Source: Chthoniobacter sp.
GTDB lineage: Bacteria > Verrucomicrobiota > Verrucomicrobiia > Chthoniobacterales > Chthoniobacteraceae
Direction of reading: 5' to 3'
Length of the DNA: 10,644 nucleotides
Assembly (NCBI GenBank): GCA_025352865.1
Contig: JANXSB010000024.1
Coordinates: forward strand, 1 to 10,644
Part shown: positions 1 through 7,101 of the stretch, piece by piece
Numbering within the stretch: the stretch's first letter is position 1
Layout: the number at the start of each line of letters is the position of its first letter
The notes under the pieces: generated by a model
What the model was told of the DNA's origin: nothing
What the model saw: only the letters and a program-made list of their open reading frames with translations
The model's database searches: none
Translations under genes and position numbers: made by a program

Positions 1-480
1 AGCCGCCCGCCGTGCCTTCGAGATGCAGAACGAGCGTGCTTTGCCGATCCGTCATCAGACCACCGTGCCGCCGCCCGCCCTTCACTCACCGATACGCCGA
101 AAATTCGGTCTGGTGGGCCGTGACAATACGTGACAAAACAACAGCGAATTCGTGCCCTTTAGTGACCCTTTCACTTTTGTCTCATGCCGCGCAGCAAAAC
201 CATAAGTAGCTGAACACAAGTAATATAGATCATCGAATATCGGTCACAAAAACCGACGACTCAACGGATTCGAATCCCGTTAGCGCTACTTGGTTCTATC
301 AGGGTTGGCGGGCGGTTCGCCGGTTTGGTCACAAACTGACAACGGCTTTTTTTTGCGGGCGGAACAGGCCGGGGATGTCGTCTGCGGGAGAGATCTTCCT
401 CCAAGTGTCCGCGTCGGAGGGCGGGGCGGGTTTCCTGCCTGGCACACCGCGCGCCGCCGCCCGCTTCGCCCGCGCGCCCG
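1..480. other. Gene-poor region with an AT-richer patch
   Basis: I find no convincing gene here. One plus-strand frame is open from base 2 to a TGA at 131-133, so the tail of an upstream gene is possible, but I do not recognise the roughly 43 residues. Bases 120-300 are clearly richer in A and T than the rest of the window. They carry five GTGAC/GTCAC words (120, 130, 162, 243, 328), an exact 9-base direct repeat (GGTCACAAA at 242-250 and 327-335) and an inverted pair (GACAAAA at 132-138, TTTTGTC at 175-181). From about 350 to 480 the sequence is very GC-rich, and its open frames are arginine- and proline-rich with no recognisable family. Base composition and repeats would fit the edge of an old integrated element, but no integrase is visible, so that is inference. 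Confidence 0.5.
240..288 (+). other. tRNA 3'-half-like fragment, possible attachment-site scar
   Basis: Bases 264-280 look like a T arm: stem ACGGA, loop TTCGAAT (269-275), stem CCCGT, followed by seven bases (281-287) and an A where a discriminator would stand. Bases 240-256 form a 5-bp stem with a 7-base loop where an anticodon arm would be. It is not a working tRNA. The closing pair of the T stem is A-C instead of G-C. The loop lacks the U before the anticodon. No 5' sequence pairs with 281-287, and no CCA follows. A tRNA 3'-end copy left by integration is one reading; a chance near-palindrome (AACGG, ATTCGAAT, CCGTT with one extra C) is the other. Confidence 0.3.
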
Positions 481-484
481 TCTA

Positions 485-973
485 TCTCCACTCGATTCCG
501 ACCGGGTCAAAGCCTGCCTACATCAGCGGTGTCCCGCAGCGGAAGTTCAGTTTCAGGCAATGATGTCGGTGCTCTCGGTGATCCGCGTCCGCACCAACTA
601 CCGCCACGGCGAAGACATCTACCTTTACCGCACCACCGCGACCCCGGAGAAAGCCCGCGAGCGCTTCCAGGAATACCTCCGTGCGCTCAACCAAATCCGC
701 GACCACCCGCGCTGGTACAACGCCATCACCACCAACTGCACGACGAGCATTCGCGACCAGCATCCATCCGCGGAGCGCGCACCGTGGGACTGGCGCATCC
801 TGCTCAATGGCAAAGGCGATGAGATGATGTTTGAGCGCCACGCCATCGTCACCGGGGGCCTGCCCTTTGCCGGGTTGAAAGCGCAGTCGCTCATCAACCC
901 CGCGGCGCAGGCGGACGGAGACGCCGCGGACTTTTCCACACGCATCCGCGCAGTCGCGCTGGGCTTTCGGTGA
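485..973 (+). pseudogene. Eroded DUF4105 (Lnb N-terminal domain) gene remnant
   Basis: The readable part, from about 560 to the TGA at 971-973, matches the C-terminal half of the DUF4105 family. This family is named after Lnb, an alternative lipoprotein N-acyltransferase of the cell envelope. Seen directly are VRTNYRHGEDIYLYR, the block RWYNAITTNCTTSIR with its conserved Asn-Cys-Thr-Thr (Cys codon 737-739), PWDWRILLNG and LPFAGLKAQS. The N-terminal half of the domain, which should carry the conserved His, is absent in this frame. Just upstream, another frame (from about 492, stopping at 561-563) reads SIPT... and then FSFRQ, which recalls the family's SIETR...FFRQYEL segment. A DERD-like quartet normally before the IRxRTNYR block is also missing. 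This suggests a frameshift plus small deletions. It could instead be a short functional relative starting at ATG 560, but lacking half the fold makes that unlikely. The gene converges on the 1004-4105 gene with only 30 nt between them. Confidence 0.7.
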
Positions 974-1003
974 TCGGCGGCAGGGGCGCAGATGCGCGGC
1001 AGG

Positions 1004-4000
1004 TTACTTCTTTGGAAAGGTGATCTCCTGAACCGCGGACAGCGGCAGAGTCAGTTCCCCGAGAGTGGTCGTGAGGGTGACTGATTGCTCCCCGATCTTA
1101 ATCGCGCTCGCCGAGAGCAGGCCGCGGTCGTAGAGCCGGACGTGATGGGTGGCCGGCTTCGGTGCCGTGGGTGGGTTTAAGTCCATGCAGACGATCCGAG
1201 CCAGCGGCAGCGTGAGCGCGCCGGTGGCCTCCGAGTCCACTTCCACGGAGTTATCCGCGAGCTTCACGAGCTTCGCGACCGTCTCATCCCCGTTGGCGAA
1301 AACCACGGACACCTCGCCGGCGGGGCGTGCTTCCGCAGCACCCAGCTTTCCATTCCACGGAGCCACCCATGCCTCCGAAATGCTGAACCGGCGGCCATAG
1401 TTAATCGTCGGGGAAAACATTGCATAGCGGATGTCCACCCACGGCTCGTCCTTTCTCAGCCGGCAGGTACCGATCTTCCGGTCATTGACCGCGAGATGAA
1501 TAGCCCGCGCCCGAGGGTCCGGCACGATCTGCATGCGCGTCGGGGCACCAAGGACTGTCTTTGCCGGGAGCTGAAAGGTGAACTGTTCCGGTCGGATGAT
1601 CTGCACCCGGTTGGCGTCTTCGATTGGCCGCATCGCCCGGCTCACCACCACGGTGTTCCCACTGAGGTTAATGTAATAGGCGACCGCCGCCTTTTGGTCG
1701 AGGAGGGACAGGGCCAGATAGCTATCGAAACCGGAGCACGTGAACTCGACCGACACTGCGGTTTCGGATTCGCCCAAGGCAAGGACCAGCCCGTCGCGCA
1801 AGCCACCGGGATCGGACGCGGAATTCCGCACGGTATAGGTGCCATCGGCATAGGAGTAAGCAGGTGACTTGGAATCATCAGGCCCGGAAAAAGTAATTTG
1901 GTTGGAGTTTCGGCCGGAGGTTTGCAGCCACCGATTCCGGCCGCTGCCGGTATCGGCGACCACGCCGGCTCCGGGCGCCGGAAAGATGGATTGAATGCCC
2001 GGCCTATTGAGTCTTAGGGCTGGATGAAATGATGTCCTTAAGGTGATGGATGTGTCATCGAGGCCAGTCAGTTCGCCGGTCAACCAGTCCCCATCGCACA
2101 ATCTTACGACGTGCCCGGCTGTGACCGGCGATTCACTCCTGGGTGCCAGGCAGAGGGAAGTCACGTTATCCGCCGGGAACTCCAACGGATTGCGCGCCGC
2201 TGGAATCTTCCAGCGCAGCTTTCCCTCCGTCATCGGCGGGAGATAGGTTCCCGTGATCTGCCTTCCGTCGGAAAAGGTCAGCACATCCGTCCTTCCTGAC
2301 CGGGCCACTGCCGGAGATGGGTCGGGGCGAGGCGGAGTCAGCCTGCGCAGAGCCGTCATGGGAAGGGTCATCTCTTTGGCAAACGAAGTTTTCGCAATGA
2401 TTTTTCCATTGGTCAAAAGGACGGACTCCGCGGCAAACGCGCTGCCGTCTTTCATTTCCAGCCAGATCCCTTCCACCGGCTTCATGACTGGGCCTTCGCC
2501 GGGTCTTAGCCGGAGCAGCACAGGCTTGGATCGCGGGACGCTGGCGCCACCTGCCAGAGTTATACCCGCATCCGTGATCTTTGTTACTTCTCCGGCGATG
2601 ACTCTTTGATCCGCGACGATCACCTGATCCGCGTCGGCCGGTTTATCCCCGGCCTTTGGCAAATAACCATACCAAGGGCGCACGGTGGGATCCGAGATGG
2701 TAAAGCCCGCTGGCCCGCGGAAGCTGATAACTCCGCCCGCGCGCTCCAAATCCTCGGGTGCAACTTTCGCAATCTCATAACGGCCAATTTCCGTCCCATT
2801 GAATTGCACGACCAGAAGTCCCTTTGTCCTGTCGCAGAAGACGGCATAGTGCGCCCGCTTTCCCGGCTCTGGCAGAGGCGGGATGCCGGCGGCGGTTATG
2901 GGTTGCAGATTGTAGAAGCGCTGCCCGTCAAAATGATTCAGACTGACGGTGCGTCCGCCGGTTCCCATCTGCACCATCCCTGGGGCCATGGCTCCCCCGG
3001 ATTCCTCGATGCGGTAGTTGAACAGCGTTAGCACGCCGGCCCAGTCGGACGAAACATCGGCATCGAAGCTGAATTCCAGCGCCGCGGGCAGGCGGGCAAA
3101 CTTTCTTCCCAGCACGGCCCCTTGATTCAGGCGGGATGTCCATGCGCCGTCCTGATGCACCCAGGTATCCTCGGGGAACGGCTTCCACCCATCGGTGAAG
3201 TTTGCGCCACGGCCAAACACCGGCGTCTCCTCATGGGAAAAGGCCACCTCGGCTACCTGGGTGCGATCCAGCTCCAGCTTCGCGCCCTCCTCAAGGGTCA
3301 GGGAAAACTTTCTGTCCCTCAGACCTATCTGCGAAACGGCCAGACAGCCGCCATCCCGCAGGAGCACACCTATGGGAAGTTTCCGCACCTTTGACTCACC
3401 GGACAGGCGTACGGAGGTAACCTCCCTCATGAGCAGGGCCGCCTCGCTGCCGTTCTTGAGTGTCAGGTTCAGGTCAGTGCCGTTCGCAGACTGAACCCGG
3501 CCTTCCAGCCTGTTCCCATCGGCCAGCATGACCACATCCGTTCCCGAATCCTCGATGGCGCGCGGCGGCCGGTTAAAGAACTGCACCTTGTCGGGCTTGA
3601 GCTGTGGGTTGGCTGCGCCCTGAAAGATAACGAGGTTCTGCTGCGGAGGCATCTGCTCGAGCGTGACTTTCACCTCCTGCTCCTTGCCATCGCGCAGGAT
3701 GCGTAGCTTTACTTCCTTGCCCGGCTTATTGGCCCGCACTGTGGTGCGCAAATCCTCCGCGTCCTTCAGTTCCTTGCCATTGAGTTTGAGCACGCGGTCG
3801 AATTGCCTGAGCCCGGCCTTTTTCGCCGGCCCACCCTCGACAGCGTCCATGACACCCACACCCGGCAGCGGCTTTTCATCCTCGTCCAAGTCCAGATTGC
3901 GCGCGACTTCCATGACGATACCCAGCCATGCCGGAGCCTCCGGTTCCGCCGGTTTGGCCTCTTCTTCGGCGGCGGGTGCCGGTTTCACCTGCGCGATTGC

Positions 4001-4105
4001 GCGATCCCCGGCGCACGCCCAGACCCATGCACCGAGCAAAGAGGCGAGGAACACCGCAGATGACAGGCGCAGGGGAAAGACGGACGGTTTGCGGTCGGTG
4101 ATCAA
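1004..4105 (-). CDS. Exported PDZ protein with eight beta-repeats and two jelly-roll-like segments
   Basis: This is probably a periplasmic or surface protein; no enzymatic motif is seen. Numbering follows the TTG at 4105, giving 1033 residues. Basic residues precede a hydrophobic stretch (about 13-30) and a signal peptidase I-type site after Ala-Ile-Ala (37-39). An Ala/Pro/Glu linker leads to a PDZ domain at 59-151, with the usual GGPAKKAGL and DRVLKLNGKEL blocks. Then come two beta-repeats (190-289), a LamG/jelly-roll-like segment (297-479), four repeats (493-709), a second jelly-roll-like segment (724-919) and two last repeats (930-1032). Each repeat reads roughly hydrophobic-x-DG-x-x-L-x-G ... 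L-x-L ... LP-x-x-x-V/I. The start is uncertain: no ATG is available and no good ribosome binding site is visible. A TTG at 4168 or a GTG at 4147 would extend the N-terminus by up to 21 residues, but 4105 gives the most normal signal peptide. It lies downstream of, and co-directional with, the GTPase operon but 164 nt away. PDZ and export are secure; ligand and role are unknown. Confidence 0.88.
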   Translation of the reverse strand: MITDRKPSVFPLRLSSAVFLASLLGAWVWACAGDRAIAQVKPAPAAEEEAKPAEPEAPAWLGIVMEVARNLDLDEDEKPLPGVGVMDAVEGGPAKKAGLRQFDRVLKLNGKELKDAEDLRTTVRANKPGKEVKLRILRDGKEQEVKVTLEQMPPQQNLVIFQGAANPQLKPDKVQFFNRPPRAIEDSGTDVVMLADGNRLEGRVQSANGTDLNLTLKNGSEAALLMREVTSVRLSGESKVRKLPIGVLLRDGGCLAVSQIGLRDRKFSLTLEEGAKLELDRTQVAEVAFSHEETPVFGRGANFTDGWKPFPEDTWVHQDGAWTSRLNQGAVLGRKFARLPAALEFSFDADVSSDWAGVLTLFNYRIEESGGAMAPGMVQMGTGGRTVSLNHFDGQRFYNLQPITAAGIPPLPEPGKRAHYAVFCDRTKGLLVVQFNGTEIGRYEIAKVAPEDLERAGGVISFRGPAGFTISDPTVRPWYGYLPKAGDKPADADQVIVADQRVIAGEVTKITDAGITLAGGASVPRSKPVLLRLRPGEGPVMKPVEGIWLEMKDGSAFAAESVLLTNGKIIAKTSFAKEMTLPMTALRRLTPPRPDPSPAVARSGRTDVLTFSDGRQITGTYLPPMTEGKLRWKIPAARNPLEFPADNVTSLCLAPRSESPVTAGHVVRLCDGDWLTGELTGLDDTSITLRTSFHPALRLNRPGIQSIFPAPGAGVVADTGSGRNRWLQTSGRNSNQITFSGPDDSKSPAYSYADGTYTVRNSASDPGGLRDGLVLALGESETAVSVEFTCSGFDSYLALSLLDQKAAVAYYINLSGNTVVVSRAMRPIEDANRVQIIRPEQFTFQLPAKTVLGAPTRMQIVPDPRARAIHLAVNDRKIGTCRLRKDEPWVDIRYAMFSPTINYGRRFSISEAWVAPWNGKLGAAEARPAGEVSVVFANGDETVAKLVKLADNSVEVDSEATGALTLPLARIVCMDLNPPTAPKPATHHVRLYDRGLLSASAIKIGEQSVTLTTTLGELTLPLSAVQEITFPKK

Positions 4106-4269
4106 GTGGTCGGGAGCGCGTCCTTGGCGCTGGGAGGCAAGTGTCACCCAAACGCACCGGATCGCCAATGGGTAATCGCGAGTCCGGCCGCACCTGTCGC
4201 CGGAACATTGCGTGGGGAATTTCCATCCCCCGCTTGCCGCTGGTGGTGAGCGGAGGGCTCAGCCGGCCG

Positions 4270-4746
4270 TTATTTCTTGTGAAACAGCGCCTGCACGTCC
4301 GTGGTGTCGAGGTCGCTGAAATCGAGTCCGGCACCGGGGGCGCGGGCGGAGGCGAGGTGGATGCGGTCGCCGATGGCTTTGGCCGCAGGGGTGGCGTAGT
4401 ACTTCATCGAGCCGACGGTGAGGTGGGTGGGGAAGACGATGACGAGGAGGGAGTTTTCATCCACGTTCACCATGAGGGTGCTGTAGTGCTCGCCCTGCTG
4501 ATACATGCTGGTGAAGTTACTTTCGTTGACAAGCTGGGCCATGAACTGCACGGCGTTGTAGGCATTGGAGCCGAGGGTCGCGAAGGTCGTGGCGTCCATC
4601 GAATCTTGGGTGCCGCATTGGTGGATGAGGTAGCCGGCTTTCTCGACGAGCAGGGCGACGTTGGCCTCGCTCTTTTTGAGCAGGCCGTGCATGGCCACGT
4701 CGAGGGCGTCGAGATCCTCCTGAATAAGTTGGGGAAACTGGCCCAT
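4270..4746 (-). CDS. MglB-like roadblock/LC7 domain protein
   Basis: A cytoplasmic roadblock/LC7 protein of 158 residues, about the size of MglB. The fold is readable: helix (5-25), strand LLVEKAGYLIHQCG (32-45), a long helix (52-75), strands around 88-106 (STLMVNVDENSLLVIVF) and a last helix from about 110. MglB dimers act as GTPase-activating partners of MglA in Myxococcus. The gene follows the MglA-like GTPase by 8 nt in the same operon, so the two proteins very likely interact. A tail (about 136-158) rich in Gly and Asp ends in ALFHKK. It is beyond the core fold and resembles short LF motifs in two neighbouring proteins. There is no Shine-Dalgarno before the ATG; the short gap suggests translational coupling. 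Family is certain; GAP activity is inferred. Confidence 0.92.
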   Translation of the reverse strand: MGQFPQLIQEDLDALDVAMHGLLKKSEANVALLVEKAGYLIHQCGTQDSMDATTFATLGSNAYNAVQFMAQLVNESNFTSMYQQGEHYSTLMVNVDENSLLVIVFPTHLTVGSMKYYATPAAKAIGDRIHLASARAPGAGLDFSDLDTTDVQALFHKK

Positions 4747-4754
4747 AGGGTGTG

Positions 4755-5366
4755 TTATTTCCGTCCGCTGTCGCTCAGGAATTTGTGGAGGAGCATGCGG
4801 GTGATCATGTTCAGCGTCTCGAAGACCCCCTCGGTTTTTGAGGCGGAGGCTTCAAAGGAAGGCACCTGCACCTCGCGGTTGTTGAGCACGAAATCCATGT
4901 ATTCCATCGGCGCGGCGTCGGGCAGGTCGCGCTTGTTGTACTGCATGACGTAAGGGATGTCGGCGAGGTTGAGGTTGAGGGTCTTCAGGTTGTCCTCGAG
5001 ATGCTTAAAGGTCTCCACGTTTTCCTCCATCTTGTCGTACTGCGAGTCGGCGACAAAGACGATGCCATCGACGCCGCGGAGGACGATCTGGCGGGTGGCG
5101 TTGTAGATGACCTGGCCGGGGACGGTGAAGAGCGCGAACTTGGTCTTGAAGCCGCGGATAGCTACAGCCTCCAGGGGAAAGAAGTCGAAGAAGAGGGTGC
5201 GGTCGCTGCTCGTGGCGAGGGAGGTGAGTTTGCCTTTCGCGGAAGTCTCGGGCACCTGCACGTTGCTGTGGACTTGCTCGAGGTTGGTGGTCTTGCCGCT
5301 TTTCGCCGGTCCGTAGTACACGATTTTGACCTGCAGCTCTTTGGTCGCTTGGTTGATGATGGCCAT
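4755..5366 (-). CDS. mglA: MglA-like small Ras-type GTPase
   Basis: A 203-residue cytoplasmic GTPase of the MglA family, which acts as a nucleotide-dependent switch in cell polarity and motility. Visible motifs are the P-loop GPAKSGKTTN (19-28), the switch I end SDRTLFFDF (54-62), the family-specific switch II TVPGQ (81-85) in place of DxxG, NKRD (144-147) and EASASK (172-177). Arg56 and Gln85 align with Arg53 and Gln82, reported as catalytic in Myxococcus MglA, after a three-residue insertion ahead of switch I. The P-loop has Ala21 where Myxococcus MglA has Gly21, the position equivalent to Ras Gly12. That could lower intrinsic hydrolysis. The length is close to Myxococcus MglA (about 195). 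It is the middle gene of a three-gene operon, 12 nt after a roadblock-fusion protein and 8 nt before an MglB-like protein. Whether it controls motility, polarity or something else cannot be told from sequence. Confidence 0.95.
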   Translation of the reverse strand: MAIINQATKELQVKIVYYGPAKSGKTTNLEQVHSNVQVPETSAKGKLTSLATSSDRTLFFDFFPLEAVAIRGFKTKFALFTVPGQVIYNATRQIVLRGVDGIVFVADSQYDKMEENVETFKHLEDNLKTLNLNLADIPYVMQYNKRDLPDAAPMEYMDFVLNNREVQVPSFEASASKTEGVFETLNMITRMLLHKFLSDSGRK

Positions 5367-5378
5367 GTTGAGGTTGGT

Positions 5379-6920
5379 TTATTGATGGGTCTGCCGTCCG
5401 AGTTCCGCGGAGATGAGCCGCAGTTCGTGCCAGGGGAGGGCCGCGCCGGGCTGCCCGAGGATGGCGAAATAGATGAAGCCGAGCCGGTAGATCTGGCAGT
5501 GCGCGCCGTGGGTGGTGAAAAGGAGGTCGTCCACTTCGCCCATTTTCATCTCGCCGGAGTACTGGTTCAGCCGCGCGAAAATCTGCGGGAGAAACGCGGC
5601 GACGACCTCGCCCTTCACGCCCTCGGGCATGGAGGTCGCGACCTGCAGGCCCTCCTGCAAGGCGACGATCGCGCCGGCGACGCCGGGCAGTTTGACGGTG
5701 CCCGCGACGATCTCGGCGGGCGTGAAATCGGTCTTGCGCGGATCGCCGAAAATGGTGCCGACGGTCTCGGGAACCGGCTGCGGCTCGGGTGCGGCGACCA
5801 CGGCCTCCGGCTCGGCGACCGGCTCTGGCGCTTGAACCGCGGGGGCTTCGTCCGCCGGGACGGGAGCGGCTGGCGCGGCGGGTGCGGGTTCGCGTCCGTC
5901 ATTGAAGAGCGCGGGGATGCTGTCATCGACCTGCACGCTTTTGCGTCCGGCCCTGGCCTTGCCGGAGGCGGCGAGAAAGGCGGGCGCGATGATTTTCAAG
6001 GGAAGCTGGAGGACGGTCGCTGCATCGGCCGCGGTCGGTTCCGAGGGCGCAGGCGTGAGGCCGGCGAGGATTTCTTCCCAGGTGAAAGTGACTTTGCCTT
6101 TCGCCAGTCCGGCGGCGATCACATCGGCATCCAGCGCCACCGTGGTCGCGGGATCGAGGGCCGAGATCTCGCCGCAGATTGGCTCCGGCCAGGAATTGAT
6201 GAGCGGCGCGAGCGCCAGGATGAGCGGCGGCTCGTCGGATTTTGGCGTGGGCGTGGGCTCTGCGGTGCGGTAGTCCGTCGGCGGGGCGACCGACCGCATG
6301 CCGTTGGACGGTGCGATGCCCGACGGTTTCGGGGCCGGCGGTGCGCCCGGATCCACTTTGCCGATCCGTGAGGCTGGCGCCGGGTGGAGATTGAGCACGG
6401 TCGAATCCTTGCGCGGCGGATTCTCGGGCGTGGTCGGCGCGATGGCGTAGGGCGTTTCGGCGTTGCCGAAAAGATTGAAGTCGTTGTCCACGCTGTCGAG
6501 CGGGCGCTGGTCCATGCGGCGCTTGAGCGCCGCGGGGCTGATGTGGCGGAAGATTTCCTGGAGCGGGATTTCCACCTGGCGTTTGTCGCCGAGCGCGATC
6601 GGCGCAAAGACGCCCTGCGGAGCCTGCCGGTGCAGACTCGCGAAGGACATTCGCACCGTGCCGGAGGCGAGCTGCTTGTGGATGAGCAGCAGCGGCAGCG
6701 CGATGGTCGCGGCGGCGTCCGGCGATTTGAGGACGCTGGTTTTCAAATCGTCGGGAAAGCGGCTGACGATCGCAGCGAGCGAGAGGTGGGCGACTTCCAC
6801 ACTCGGGATCGGCGTGGAGGGTTCGCCGGTTTGGGCGGGGCGTGCGGCGCGTGCGGTGACGATGGGTGCCGCCGCTTTGGGCGCGGATTTGCCGAAGAGT
6901 TTTTTGAGGATCGTGAGCAT
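5379..6920 (-). CDS. Two-repeat linker protein with C-terminal roadblock-like domain
   Basis: First gene of the GTPase operon, 513 residues, cytoplasmic, with no signal peptide. The N-terminus MLTILKKLFGKS is short, basic and hydrophobic. Two related segments follow: about 46-129 and 235-317, sharing the pattern of an L/A-rich stretch, (T/V)(I/V)AL, x-G-x-V-x-(F/M), and a later (I/L)PLxxI. Between and after them are Pro/Ala/Glu-rich, probably disordered linkers (about 155-230 and 342-395). Residues 410-510 look like a roadblock/LC7 domain: LPGVAGAIVALQEGLQVA, a long helix QIFARLNQYSG, then GEVDDLLFTTHGAHCQIYRL and a closing helix. I do not recognise the duplicated unit. By position and domain it should bind the MglA-like GTPase encoded 12 nt downstream, perhaps as a scaffold or regulator; that is inference. 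The start is the ATG facing the divergent intergenic region. Gene reality is secure; the roadblock call is by eye. Confidence 0.8.
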   Translation of the reverse strand: MLTILKKLFGKSAPKAAAPIVTARAARPAQTGEPSTPIPSVEVAHLSLAAIVSRFPDDLKTSVLKSPDAAATIALPLLLIHKQLASGTVRMSFASLHRQAPQGVFAPIALGDKRQVEIPLQEIFRHISPAALKRRMDQRPLDSVDNDFNLFGNAETPYAIAPTTPENPPRKDSTVLNLHPAPASRIGKVDPGAPPAPKPSGIAPSNGMRSVAPPTDYRTAEPTPTPKSDEPPLILALAPLINSWPEPICGEISALDPATTVALDADVIAAGLAKGKVTFTWEEILAGLTPAPSEPTAADAATVLQLPLKIIAPAFLAASGKARAGRKSVQVDDSIPALFNDGREPAPAAPAAPVPADEAPAVQAPEPVAEPEAVVAAPEPQPVPETVGTIFGDPRKTDFTPAEIVAGTVKLPGVAGAIVALQEGLQVATSMPEGVKGEVVAAFLPQIFARLNQYSGEMKMGEVDDLLFTTHGAHCQIYRLGFIYFAILGQPGAALPWHELRLISAELGRQTHQ

Positions 6921-7101
6921 GGGGCCAGCGGGGTTTCCCGCCTCAGCTTAGCAGCCGCGATGCCACCACCACCCGGACTCGCAAAATTGTCATGCACACG
7001 GCCTTTCGTGGCCCGTGACGTGCTAAACAAACGCCCGCCGTTCTTTCCGAAAAAAACGGCCCACTGCCCGCAAACCCTCATCCACCCTAGCTTCCCAGCC
7101 C
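6921..7101. promoter_or_regulatory. Divergent intergenic control region
   Basis: This 181-nt spacer separates the minus-strand GTPase operon from the plus-strand response-regulator pair, so promoters for both must lie here or overlap the gene starts. I see no convincing -35/-10 pair on either strand. TTGTCA at 6987-6992 is close to a -35, but nothing acceptable follows at 16-18 nt. Neither start codon (6920 on minus, 7102 on plus) has a purine-rich ribosome binding site. Sharing one spacer would allow both operons to be controlled together. Confidence 0.5.
7037..7060 (+). promoter_or_regulatory. Inverted repeat upstream of the response regulator
   Basis: GCCGTT at 7037-7042 pairs with AACGGC at 7055-7060. 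After one C-A mismatch, TTT (7044-7046) pairs with AAA (7051-7053) around a CCGA loop. The nine pairs end 41 nt before the start codon at 7102. It could be an operator or a hairpin in the 5' leader. It is not a plausible terminator because no T run follows on either strand. Confidence 0.35.

Noticed and set aside
12..209. Small open frame of 65 codons
   Set aside because: Cys/Arg/Ser-rich, GTG start, crosses the AT-rich patch, no resemblance to a known small protein.
214..290. Complete tRNA gene
   Set aside because: No pairing 5' acceptor strand, no D arm, A-C at the T-stem closing pair, no U before the anticodon, no CCA.
375..563. Small open frame of 62 codons before the DUF4105 remnant
   Set aside because: Not a separate gene: its end recalls part of DUF4105 in a shifted frame, and the earlier part is GC-rich filler.
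4214..4230. Terminator after the GTPase operon
   Set aside because: Only a 5-bp GGGGA/TCCCC stem with a 7-base loop and no T run on the minus strand.
5001..6371. Plus-strand open frame of 456 codons
   Set aside because: Antisense to the MglA-like gene and the roadblock-fusion gene; the product is low-complexity Gly/Arg/Asp-rich with no recognisable motif.
6987..6992. TTGTCA as a -35 box for the response regulator
   Set aside because: No acceptable -10 at 16-18 nt; the nearest candidate (GCTAAA at 7022) is 29 nt away.
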